This document shows, piece by piece, positions 1 to 6,868 of a stretch of DNA of 9,447 nt; position 1 is the first letter of the stretch; each line of letters opens with the position of its first letter. The DNA is from an uncultured Microcoleaceae cyanobacterium (GTDB taxonomy: Bacteria > Cyanobacteriota > Cyanobacteriia > Cyanobacteriales > Microcoleaceae), in assembly GCA_938083405.1 (NCBI GenBank), contig CALKCV010000163.1:1-9447 (forward strand), read 5' to 3'. A program made the translations under genes and the position numbers. The notes under the pieces are model-generated. The model was not told where the DNA came from and did no database searches. It was given only the letters and a program-made list of their open reading frames with translations.

Positions 1-192
1 TTAAGAGATAAAAAAGAAAATAGAATCGTAAATTAATTGCTTGTAGGGTTGGTGTTTCACTCCACCAAACCGACAAGAGAGTTAATTTTAAAGCTCAAAA
101 ACCATCCGTTAAATCCTCTGCAAAATCCGTTGCAAAATTACCAATTAATTACGATCGCCAAAATACTTTTAGCTTGGTTGCAACTTAACAAA
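1..192. other. AT-rich non-coding left edge
   Basis: I see no convincing gene here. A plus-strand open frame from 37 runs antisense into the gene that ends at 193 and has no recognisable protein character. Two small structures are visible. One is an imperfect hairpin, GGTTGGTG at 47-54 against CACCAAACC at 63-71, with a one-base bulge. The other is a short direct repeat, TGCAAAAT at 119-126 and again at 131-138, near a GTTGCAAC palindrome at 177-184. None is followed by a clear T-run on either strand, so I do not call a terminator for the upstream operon. Confidence 0.5.
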
Positions 193-573
193 CTATCGGT
201 CTCGATAATAAAATTCTCGACTAAAAAAATTAGGTTTGCTCCTATCTTTGAAGCGATGAAAAGCTACAATTGCCCACAATCCTTTATTCAAATCTGCCGT
301 CAACCAGGATTCGAGTTGGGAGCGATCGTAACGGGCATAAAATGCTTTTTCTCCAACATTATCTAGGAAAGGAATGGCGATCGCTTCTCCCCAATCTTCA
401 GCTAACCCCGCTTGACTGACATGAATAATAAGAGAACCATCCTTTTTAGTCAAGCTAAATTTTTGAATTCCCTTACTTTCTGGATTAAAATTAACCCAGT
501 TGCCGAGTTCGGGAGTAAAATCGATCGCCATTCCCGCTTCGGGTTCGATGCCATATATTTCTTGTCTTTCCAT
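193..573 (-). CDS. Small D-W-G-E domain protein, subtype II alone
   Basis: An unrecognised 126-residue protein with no signal peptide or membrane segment, so probably cytoplasmic. It is one domain. A G-N-W-V-N motif near residues 24-28 is followed by alternating beta-like stretches, then E-D-W-G-E at 59-63, A-I-P-F at 66-69, N-K-G-L-W at 96-100, and an F-K-D...P-N-F...R-E-F-Y-Y end. The same signature makes up the second half of the 267-residue protein encoded at 1018-1821. DNA also matches: 263-298 agrees with 1124-1159 at 29 of 36 bases. The ATG at 573 is preceded by AAAGGAAA (plus-strand 581-588), which supports this start. It is the last gene of a three-gene operon, 35 bases after its neighbour. 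Function is unknown; a ligand-binding beta barrel is a guess. Confidence 0.8.
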   Translation of the reverse strand: MERQEIYGIEPEAGMAIDFTPELGNWVNFNPESKGIQKFSLTKKDGSLIIHVSQAGLAEDWGEAIAIPFLDNVGEKAFYARYDRSQLESWLTADLNKGLWAIVAFHRFKDRSKPNFFSREFYYRDR

Positions 574-608
574 GCTGCAATTTCCTTTAATTTAGAGCAA
601 TAAAATTT

Positions 609-1010
609 CTACTGGCGGCGAAAAAAGTCGCGGGTATGATGGTTGGTTCTACCGCTGCCATCCTCATAGCAAACGTAGGATTGAATTACCAAAATTCCTA
701 ACTTCTGGTTGGCAACTAAATCAACTTTAATGCCCTTGAGATCGTAACGGGTATAGAAGCTATTGGCGATCGCTGCTTGTCCCATAACATAAGGGATCGC
801 TTCAACTTCTCCCCAATCGATGGCCTCTGGTTGATTCGCGCCATAAATTTTTAATAAGAGGCGATCGCTCTCAACTCTAAGGATAGCCCTTACAATATAA
901 CGGCTATCCGATTTGAGATTAATCCAATCCCCCACCAGTGGGGAAAGATCTAATGCAGTCTCTCCCGGCGGACGTCCGTCGGCTTTCATATAGCAGGAAT
1001 AAGAAGTCAT
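609..1010 (-). CDS. Small D-W-G-E domain protein, subtype I alone
   Basis: An unrecognised 133-residue soluble protein made of one domain. It has a V-G-D-W-I-N motif near residues 26-31, I-D-W-G-E-V-E-A at 64-71, I-P-Y-V at 72-75, a Y-D-L-x-G-I segment at 89-94, and a C-terminal S-G-R-x-x-H-x-T...F-F-R-R. This matches the first half of the protein encoded at 1018-1821; DNA 788-823 agrees with 1590-1625 at 31 of 36 bases. The frame stays open to an ATG at 1130, but I choose 1010. There the protein begins M-T-S-Y-S-C-Y-M-K-A-D, resembling the S-S-Y-P-Y-F-M-E-A-D start of the paralogue. It also lies 7 bases after the upstream stop, and a GAGG (plus-strand CCTC at 1023-1026) sits 12 bases ahead. 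Function unknown. Confidence 0.8.
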   Translation of the reverse strand: MTSYSCYMKADGRPPGETALDLSPLVGDWINLKSDSRYIVRAILRVESDRLLLKIYGANQPEAIDWGEVEAIPYVMGQAAIANSFYTRYDLKGIKVDLVANQKLGILVIQSYVCYEDGSGRTNHHTRDFFRRQ

Positions 1011-1017
1011 TGGATAT

Positions 1018-1821
1018 CTAGTCCTCGGAAGTGTTTGCAGGATAAAAAAACTCTCGGCGCAAGAAATTGGGGCGTTCCCGAAGCGGCCCGGAGGGCTTTT
1101 CGCTATCTTTAAAAACATAATGAGCCGCAATTACCCACAATCCTTTGTTCGTATTTGCCACCAAGTGTAAATCGTGGGAGTCAAAATGATATTCTGCTAA
1201 AAACGCCCGCTCTCCCGTAGCATTAACAAAAGGAATTGCCTCAGTTTCGCCCCAATCTTCAACAGATGTAGCCCCATAAGGACGAAAAAATACCCGATCT
1301 TCAGCTTGTCTTAGGCTAAACTGTTTAATCCCTTGGGTGGCGGGTTTGGAATTCACCCAAATGCCAGAGACAGAGTTAAAATCTAGGAAGCGATCGAGAG
1401 GGCTATCTGCTACCGAACGGTGAAAAAATTCATGGGTAAAATGACTGCTACGTCCGCTTTCGTCCAGATAACGGGTGTTGAACTCGATCGCCAAGACACC
1501 ACTAGCAGCTCTGCCGAGCAAGTGAGTTTCAATACCATCGAGATGGTAAACTGCGTGAAACCCGCTCGCTAGAGATGGAGAAGCTGAAACATAAGGGACC
1601 GCTTCGACTTCGCCCCAGTCGATAGGTTCGCGATCGCTGCTGCCGTAACTTCGCACCCACAGTTGACCCTTTTCTGCTCTAAAAACGAGCTTTACGAGAT
1701 ATTGAGTATCTGGGTTGGCATTAAACCAGGTTCCCAGAAGCGAGGCAATATCGATCGCCCCTGCATCTAAAGGGCGGCGATCGGCCTCCATGAAATAAGG
1801 ATAAGATGAATTTTCTAGCAT
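1018..1821 (-). CDS. Two-domain D-W-G-E protein (subtype I + II fusion)
   Basis: An unrecognised 267-residue soluble protein, first gene of the three-gene operon. It contains two diverged copies of one domain. Copy 1 (about residues 23-136) has L-L-G-T-W-F-N, I-D-W-G-E-V-E-A at 67-74 and an S-G-R-x-x-H-x-T...F-F-H-R end: subtype I. Copy 2 (about 146-261) has G-I-W-V-N, E-D-W-G-E-T-E-A at 188-195, N-K-G-L-W at 225-229 and an R-P-N-F...R-E-F-F-Y end: subtype II. A linker of about nine residues joins them. The strand-like alternation and W-x-N opening recall lipocalin- or avidin-like beta barrels, but that is only an impression. The start at 1821 has a weak GAG upstream; M11 is an alternative without a better site. 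It diverges from the sulfotransferase gene, with 30 bases between them. Confidence 0.82.
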   Translation of the reverse strand: MLENSSYPYFMEADRRPLDAGAIDIASLLGTWFNANPDTQYLVKLVFRAEKGQLWVRSYGSSDREPIDWGEVEAVPYVSASPSLASGFHAVYHLDGIETHLLGRAASGVLAIEFNTRYLDESGRSSHFTHEFFHRSVADSPLDRFLDFNSVSGIWVNSKPATQGIKQFSLRQAEDRVFFRPYGATSVEDWGETEAIPFVNATGERAFLAEYHFDSHDLHLVANTNKGLWVIAAHYVFKDSEKPSGPLRERPNFLRREFFYPANTSED

Positions 1822-1851
1822 ATCGATCTCGAAATTAAGGAGAAAAAACTA
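1822..1851. promoter_or_regulatory. 30-base divergent spacer with RBS for the sulfotransferase
   Basis: This is the whole space between two divergent start codons. AAGGAG at 1837-1842 lies 9 bases before the ATG at 1852 and is a clear ribosome binding site for the plus-strand sulfotransferase. The minus-strand gene has only a weak GAG. Thirty bases cannot hold two complete promoters, so at least one promoter must lie inside the opposite gene. I could not pick convincing -10/-35 boxes. Confidence 0.55.
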
Positions 1852-2772
1852 ATGACCCAAAACTCTCAAAACAATCAAGAACCTTCCTCAGCAAAACACG
1901 GATTTGAAAAATATCCGGGATGGAAAGCAATGAGAAAAAAAAAGATGGCTTGCTTAACAGAAGAATATCTCTTAAATAAGCCTCAATACGAACGAGCATT
2001 CCAAGATCTAGACAAATTTTGTATGTTTATCGGTCATCCCAGAAGCGGTCATACCATAGTCGGTTCGTTACTCGATGCTCATCCTAATATAATTATTGCT
2101 CACGAACAGGATATTCTTGAGTACATCGAACGAGGAATTCGGGAAAAAGAGCTTTATCATTTTTTACTCAATAATTCTCAACAACACGGCAAAAACAGGG
2201 AAGACTTAGCCAACACCGGCAAGGAGAAAGATTATAGTTATAATGTTCCCAATCAATGGCAAGGACGTTTTCAAAAATTAAAAGTAATTGGCGATAATAA
2301 AGGAGGTGCGACCTCCAGACGGTTAAGACAAGATATGTCCTTGTTAGAAACTGCTTTTAATGCAGTTAACAAACCTATTCATTTTATTCATGTCATTAGA
2401 AATCCATACGATAACATCGCATCAATATTAGTCAAAGGCAAAGGTAACTGGGCAATTCCAGAATTTTGTATCAAACATTATTTTTCCTTATGTGAAACTG
2501 TCGAACAGGTTCAGAAAAAACTAGCAGTCGAGCAATTCCATCAATTACGTCACGAAGATTTTGTTAGCAGTCCTAAAACAACTTTAAGCAAACTTTGCGA
2601 ATTTTTAGGACAACCGGCATCGGAAGATTACCTGCATGACTGTGCGAGTATTGTCTTTGAATCGCCAAATAAAACTCGGACAAAAATACAATGGAAAACA
2701 GAGCATATAGAACAAATAAAAACCGAAATGGAAAAGTTTGATTTTCTGGGACGCTACTCTTTCACCGATTGA
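1852..2772 (+). CDS. PAPS-dependent sulfotransferase family protein
   Basis: A 306-residue cytosolic protein of the sulfotransferase superfamily. Members usually move a sulfuryl group from PAPS to a hydroxyl or amine of a glycan, lipid or small molecule. The 5'-phosphosulfate loop is at about residues 59-70 (F-I-G-H-P-R-S-G-H-T), followed by L-L-D-A-H-P-N. The 3'-phosphate site is at 180-191 (H-V-I-R-N-P-Y-D-N-I-A-S), with R183 and S191 in the expected places. H-E-D-F in the C-terminal third matches the usual Y-E-D-L position. The first 50 or so residues are a polar, lysine-rich lead. The RBS AAGGAG fixes the start. The gene is AT-rich (16 G/C in 60 bases at 2341-2400) and has no HIP1 octamer, unlike the neighbouring D-W-G-E operon. 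The acceptor cannot be told from sequence. Confidence 0.88.
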   Translation: MTQNSQNNQEPSSAKHGFEKYPGWKAMRKKKMACLTEEYLLNKPQYERAFQDLDKFCMFIGHPRSGHTIVGSLLDAHPNIIIAHEQDILEYIERGIREKELYHFLLNNSQQHGKNREDLANTGKEKDYSYNVPNQWQGRFQKLKVIGDNKGGATSRRLRQDMSLLETAFNAVNKPIHFIHVIRNPYDNIASILVKGKGNWAIPEFCIKHYFSLCETVEQVQKKLAVEQFHQLRHEDFVSSPKTTLSKLCEFLGQPASEDYLHDCASIVFESPNKTRTKIQWKTEHIEQIKTEMEKFDFLGRYSFTD

Positions 2773-2790
2773 TGGCGATCTTGGCTTTCT

Positions 2791-4143
2791 TTACAATTGA
2801 GAGCCACTCTCGCTTTCGATGGCGGCGGAAGCAACTTCTGTCTCCATCTGTGAATTGAAGCGATCGCCAATAGCATCGGGCAATTCGTATTCTAACCGGC
2901 GGAGGGGGGGATATTGGTAGGCCATCGCTACGGTCAAAATTAAAATCCCTCCCATGATAATATCTAAAAGTCCAATACCGCGACCCGCCCCCAGGCCAAT
3001 AATTTGTCCGATATTTCCCGCTAAAAAACCTTCGGGAAGCATTAACGGTTCAAAAATCAGATCGTCTAAAGGACCGGCGATCGCATAACCCAGGGTTAAA
3101 CCCATACTGGCAATTGGGACTTTTAAACCAAAAACTCTTCCCTGTAATTCTGGAGGAACCTTTGTTTGAAGAATAACTTGCACCAAACCCCCAACTACAG
3201 GGCATGTCAAAAAAAAGAAAAAATCAGATACAGTAAATAGATATAAAGAAGGACGCAAGCCAGCCAGTAAGATAAATACTCCTGTAAATAGGCTAAAACC
3301 AAATAATATCTTAATTTTGTTTTCTCGTTCTTTCCAAAAACTCATTATCAAACTACCTGCCGCAAGACCAGAACTGCCAATGGATAGAATAATACCAAGA
3401 CCAACCGGCGAAGTCAAGGATAAAACTAAGGGAACTGTGAGGACATTAAATGCTCCAACAAAGACATTTCTAATTGCCAAAAAAATTAATAGTCCCAATA
3501 ATCCCGGTCTGGCAATCAAATAATTCCAGCCGTCAGCAGCTTCTTTGAAAAACGAATTTTCGTCAGTATTTTCACTCTTTAAATTCGGTTCTGGGAAACG
3601 TACTAATAGTAGGGGAACGAAGGCAAAAAATAAAGTGGCAAAGTCAATGGCCATTATTCCCGGAAGCCCTACTATTCCTAGCAGTACGCCAGCTAATACT
3701 GGGGAAATTAATTTGGAAACAGACCTTCCTATGCCCGCAATACCGCCAGCACGAGCTAAGTATTTTTTAGGGACTAAAACAGTAGTAGCCGCCATATAAG
3801 CATTAGATTGACAGGAGTTAAAACAGCCGCTAAGAATTGCGTTTGCATAAAGATGCCAAATTTCTAATTTGCCAGTAACTAATAAGCCAGCAATAGCGAG
3901 AGTGCATAAACCGCTACATAAATCGGCAATAATCATCGTCCATCGACGATCCCAGCGATCGACAAATACTCCCGAGATCGGAGAAGTTATTAAGCTAGTT
4001 AAACCGTTAAAAAAAACTAATAAACCAAATAAAGTGACCGAGCCAGTTTCTTGATAAATCCAGACATTAAGTCCGAAACCTGTCAGGCGAGAGCCAATTA
4101 AGGAAAGAAATTGACCGCTCCAAATAAAGATAAAAACTTTCAT
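2791..4143 (-). CDS. MFS exporter (EntS-like, MFS_3 type)
   Basis: A 450-residue inner-membrane transporter of the major facilitator superfamily, probably a proton-driven exporter. About eleven or twelve hydrophobic segments span the protein. Loop 2-3 carries motif A (G58-V-F-V-D62-R63-W-D65-R-R). A central polar stretch at about 185-208 separates the two halves. L-Q-G-R-V-F-G-L at 333-340 is the counterpart motif of the second half. The acidic tail after 420 is likely cytoplasmic. This type is common beside natural-product and siderophore genes in cyanobacteria, but the substrate here is unknown. It follows pstB on the same strand after 39 bases with a weak GGGA ahead of the ATG, so read-through from the pst genes is plausible. 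Its 3' end converges on the sulfotransferase with an 18-base gap and no visible terminator. Confidence 0.9.
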   Translation of the reverse strand: MKVFIFIWSGQFLSLIGSRLTGFGLNVWIYQETGSVTLFGLLVFFNGLTSLITSPISGVFVDRWDRRWTMIIADLCSGLCTLAIAGLLVTGKLEIWHLYANAILSGCFNSCQSNAYMAATTVLVPKKYLARAGGIAGIGRSVSKLISPVLAGVLLGIVGLPGIMAIDFATLFFAFVPLLLVRFPEPNLKSENTDENSFFKEAADGWNYLIARPGLLGLLIFLAIRNVFVGAFNVLTVPLVLSLTSPVGLGIILSIGSSGLAAGSLIMSFWKERENKIKILFGFSLFTGVFILLAGLRPSLYLFTVSDFFFFLTCPVVGGLVQVILQTKVPPELQGRVFGLKVPIASMGLTLGYAIAGPLDDLIFEPLMLPEGFLAGNIGQIIGLGAGRGIGLLDIIMGGILILTVAMAYQYPPLRRLEYELPDAIGDRFNSQMETEVASAAIESESGSQL

Positions 4144-4182
4144 CTACATTTCCCATTGAAAGATTATTTGACCGATGCCTCT

Positions 4183-5007
4183 TCATCCCCGAATGCCACT
4201 AATATAAGCTGCCGTAATTGCTTCTTGAGGGTTTTCAAAAATTTGCTCCGTCGAACCCATTTCGATCGCTCTACCGCTACCATCTTTTACCCAAAAAATA
4301 GCGCAATAATCCGCTATTCGTCGAGCCTGAGCTAAATTATGAGTGACGATTAAAATCGTATATTTTCCCCGCAAACTGACAATTAAATCTTCCACAGTAC
4401 CGCTAGAAATCGGATCTAAAGCGCTACAAGGTTCGTCCATCAATAAAACTTCGGGTTTTAACGCTAAAGTTCTAGCAATACAAAGCCGCTGTTTTTGCCC
4501 CCCTGAAAGACGAAGTGCCGGAGAATTTAAACGGTCTTTAACTTCATCCCAAAGACCTACATTTTTCAAAACTTCTTCAACAATTAAATCGACCTGCTGG
4601 CGTTTTTTAATTCCATGTTCTTTTAAAGGAAAAGCTATATTTTTCCAAATTGATAAAGGGAAAGGATTGGGTTTTTGAAAAATCTTGCCCACCCGGCGAC
4701 GAAGAGCGATTGTATCGGTTTTGGGGTGGAGAATATCCAACTCTCCTAATTGAATTTTCCCGCATACTTTACAGTTAGGTATTAAGTCTGTTAAGCGATT
4801 CAAGCAACAGAGAAAACTGGTTTTACCAGAACCAGAAGGACCGATAATTGCTGTAATGGAGCCTTTGGGAATCGATAATTCTAAATCTTGAAATGCTGCC
4901 TTAGAACCGTAATAAAGGCTCAAATTGTTAGTAGAAAGATAAGATTGAGGTAGATTCGTATTACTAGGAGAGGAAATCAATTGGTTTTCTGAGGAAACTA
5001 TAGTCAT
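4183..5007 (-). CDS. pstB: Phosphate ABC transporter ATP-binding protein PstB
   Basis: The 274-residue ATPase that powers phosphate import, acting as a dimer on the cytoplasmic face of PstC-PstA. Walker A G-P-S-G-S-G-K-T is at 56-63, the Q-loop in F-Q-K-P-N-P-F-P around Q111, the signature L-S-G-G-Q at 167-171, Walker B L-L-M-D-E-P at 188-193, the D-loop S-A-L-D at 195-198 and the switch histidine at 223. L-N-R-L-T-D-L-I-P after Walker A and P-C-S-A-L-D-P-I-S are PstB hallmarks. Length fits the family. The N-terminus has about 25 extra Ser/Asn/Gln-rich residues before the domain. No Shine-Dalgarno precedes the ATG, but no other ATG lies before the ABC domain. A 126-base repeat-bearing spacer separates it from pstA. 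Confidence 0.95.
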   Translation of the reverse strand: MTIVSSENQLISSPSNTNLPQSYLSTNNLSLYYGSKAAFQDLELSIPKGSITAIIGPSGSGKTSFLCCLNRLTDLIPNCKVCGKIQLGELDILHPKTDTIALRRRVGKIFQKPNPFPLSIWKNIAFPLKEHGIKKRQQVDLIVEEVLKNVGLWDEVKDRLNSPALRLSGGQKQRLCIARTLALKPEVLLMDEPCSALDPISSGTVEDLIVSLRGKYTILIVTHNLAQARRIADYCAIFWVKDGSGRAIEMGSTEQIFENPQEAITAAYISGIRG

Positions 5008-5050
5008 GGATAAATTTAATATTTAAAAATCTAGCGAGCAGGTCAAGAAA

Positions 5051-5118
5051 CCAGGTTTTTTGGAAAAACATGGTTTCTGAGATACCAAAAAGCGTGGTTT
5101 CTGAGAATACGATTTGCG
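5051..5118. repeat. Decayed 24-base tandem repeat in the pstA-pstB spacer
   Basis: Two adjacent 24-base units begin at 5071 and 5095. Both open with TGGTTTCTGAGA and both end in GCG; they diverge in the second half. A more degraded copy, CCAGGTTTTTTGG, lies just before (5051-5063), preceded by AGAAACC from 5047. The pattern of AGAAACC facing GGTTTCT resembles short intergenic repeats found in several filamentous cyanobacterial genomes (recalled, not checked). Facing arms could fold in RNA, so the element may affect pstB expression relative to pstCA. Confidence 0.6.
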
Positions 5119-5133
5119 GCTCTCTAGGGCGAG

Positions 5134-5997
5134 TCAATTTTGAATCTTTTGATGGAGCAAACGCTCGGCAATCCAAATTGCCGCAGTGTCGATCGCTAAT
5201 AATAAAAATACTAATACCATAGCGGAGGCATAAGCTTTACCATCTCCTCCAGGAACGTTCATTGACAAATCATAAATATGGAGGGAAAGGGAACGGCCGG
5301 AATCAAAAAGAGATTCGGGCATCCGATAGACATAACCGCTGGTATAAATAAGAGCCGCAGTCTCGGCCATCGCTCGTCCAATTCCTAAAATTAACCCTGC
5401 CACTAAACTAGGAACCGCTGCTGGCAATAATAAATTTATCAGAGTGGCAGTTCGGGAAAGGCCCAGAGATGCAGCGCCCAAACGATAATCCTTAGGAACA
5501 GATCGCAGTCCCTTTTCTACAGACCGGATTAGAATGGGCAATACCATACAGGCCAGAGTTAAACCCCCGGAAATTAGGGAAAATCCCAATCCCAAGGCAA
5601 TGCAAAAAACGGCATTACCAAATAAACCGAAAACAATCGATGGGACGCCCGCGAGAATATCCAAACAGATTCTAATCGATCGCCCAAACCAGTTATCTGC
5701 TGGCGTAAATTCAGCCAGCAATATTGCCGTCCCCAGTCCTAAGGGTAGGGCAACGGCCAAACAAATGCTCAAAAGCAGCAAAGTCGAAACTAAAATTGGG
5801 AGAATACCGCCAGTACGACCGGCATCTTGGGGTTCTGCTATCAGAAATTCCCAAGAAAATTCTCCGACACCGTGCCACAGGATATCCAGCAAAATCCAGA
5901 GGAAAATACTGGTAATTAAAATTGCCGTTGACCAAACTAGCAGGGTTAACAAAATATCCCCATAAGCTATTTTTTTCTTTCGCAATTTATTAATCAT
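5134..5997 (-). CDS. pstA: Phosphate ABC transporter permease PstA
   Basis: A 287-residue inner-membrane permease, partner of PstC in the phosphate channel. The first hydrophobic helix is at about 15-40; further helices lie at about 65-95, 115-155, 190-210 and 258-278. The cytoplasmic EAA loop that contacts PstB is at about 174-195 (G-A-A-S-L-G-L-S-R...L-P-A-A). The A-G-V-P-S-I-V-F-G-L-F-G segment at 116-127 and R-A-M-A-E-T-A at 208-214 are typical of PstA. The conserved late loop before the last helix includes S-L-S-L-H-I-Y near 236-242. Its ATG lies inside the end of pstC (8-base overlap), and no Shine-Dalgarno is visible, which points to translational coupling. Confidence 0.95.
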   Translation of the reverse strand: MINKLRKKKIAYGDILLTLLVWSTAILITSIFLWILLDILWHGVGEFSWEFLIAEPQDAGRTGGILPILVSTLLLLSICLAVALPLGLGTAILLAEFTPADNWFGRSIRICLDILAGVPSIVFGLFGNAVFCIALGLGFSLISGGLTLACMVLPILIRSVEKGLRSVPKDYRLGAASLGLSRTATLINLLLPAAVPSLVAGLILGIGRAMAETAALIYTSGYVYRMPESLFDSGRSLSLHIYDLSMNVPGGDGKAYASAMVLVFLLLAIDTAAIWIAERLLHQKIQN

Positions 5998-6868
5998 AAA
6001 AATCTTGGGGGGCGATCGCCTCTGCCAGCAAAACCAAAATAAAACTGGCTCCCATCAACAGCAAACCGCTTACAAACAAAGCCGAACGGTGTTCTCCCAT
6101 AGCAAAACCCAGTTCCAAGGCGATATTAGCAGGCAAAGTCCGGATCGGAGCGAAAATAGAGCCGGGAATTTGAACCACATTGCCACAAACCATTAAAACA
6201 ATCATGGTTTCTCCCAGAGCCCGTCCCGCGCCCAGAACAATACTCGCGAATAATCCCAACCGCGCTGCTGGCATCACAATACCCCAGATAGTTCCCCATC
6301 GGGATAATCCCAGAGAAGTTGCCGCGTGGAGATATTCTTGAGATACTGCCGCAAAACTGGTGTCAACGGTTAGGGCGATCGTCGGTAAAATCAATAGGGC
6401 CAAGAGCAAAATACCAGCAAGCAAACTGGTTCCTGGAGGATGGAGGCGGTTAATCAGGGGAACCAATACCATCAATCCCCAAAAACCATAGACAACTCCC
6501 GGGATTCCGGCCAGCAACTCTAGCGATCGCCGATAGAAATTAGCTAATTGTGGGGGAGCGTAATAATTGCAAAACAAAGCAGAGAGAATCCCCAAAGCCC
6601 CCGCCAGTAAAACTGCACCAACCCCAACTAACAGGGTACTGACCAGCATTGGCATCAGATTGTAGAATCCTTGGAGGGGATTCCAAGAGGCATCCCTAAA
6701 AAAGGCTAGCAGGCCGACCTTTCTAAATGCCGGCAGGGACTCAAGAATTAGGAAAGTCATTATCAAAAAGACAATCCCCCCAACCATCCCTGCCATAACT
6801 CTGAGAATCCACACGAGCAAACTATCAATTTTTTGGGGGAACAAATTTTTGTTGGCGGATAATGTCAT
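5990..6868 (-). CDS. pstC: Phosphate ABC transporter permease PstC
   Basis: A 292-residue inner-membrane permease of the phosphate importer. The N-terminal helix spans about 15-42, followed by a periplasmic segment with the W-N-P motif at 62-64. Further helices lie at about 72-100, 118-140, 148-170, 204-232 and 265-285. The EAA loop is at 181-202 (H-A-A-T-S-L-G-L-S-R...M-P-A-A). A-G-I-P-G-V-V-Y-G-F-W-G at 120-131 and G-R-A-L-G-E-T-M at 215-222 are diagnostic of PstC. The start at 6868 overlaps the end of pstS by 44 bases. It is supported by a strong GAGGAG site and by keeping the first helix intact, whereas the next ATG (M25) would cut into that helix. Confidence 0.95.
   Translation of the reverse strand: MTLSANKNLFPQKIDSLLVWILRVMAGMVGGIVFLIMTFLILESLPAFRKVGLLAFFRDASWNPLQGFYNLMPMLVSTLLVGVGAVLLAGALGILSALFCNYYAPPQLANFYRRSLELLAGIPGVVYGFWGLMVLVPLINRLHPPGTSLLAGILLLALLILPTIALTVDTSFAAVSQEYLHAATSLGLSRWGTIWGIVMPAARLGLFASIVLGAGRALGETMIVLMVCGNVVQIPGSIFAPIRTLPANIALELGFAMGEHRSALFVSGLLLMGASFILVLLAEAIAPQDFYD

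Noticed and set aside
37..366. Plus-strand open frame of 109 codons
   Set aside because: It runs antisense through the D-W-G-E gene that ends at 193 and shows no family motif; the minus-strand gene has paralogues that prove its frame.
1011..1130. N-terminal extension of the 609-1010 gene to an ATG at 1130
   Set aside because: It would overlap the upstream gene by over 100 bases, adds residues without a counterpart in the paralogue, and the start at 1010 matches the paralogue N-terminus.
2773..2790. Terminator between the convergent sulfotransferase and MFS genes
   Set aside because: Only 18 bases, with no hairpin and no T-run in the right place.
5047..5118. CRISPR array
   Set aside because: The two 24-base units are directly adjacent with no spacers, and they diverge in their second halves.
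4964..5176. Minus-strand 70-codon open frame across the pstA-pstB spacer
   Set aside because: It overlaps both pst genes and mostly translates the decayed tandem repeat; no domain or ribosome site is visible.
5534..5965. Plus-strand 143-codon open frame inside pstA
   Set aside because: It is antisense to a clear permease and its translation is low-complexity, proline- and lysine-rich shadow sequence.
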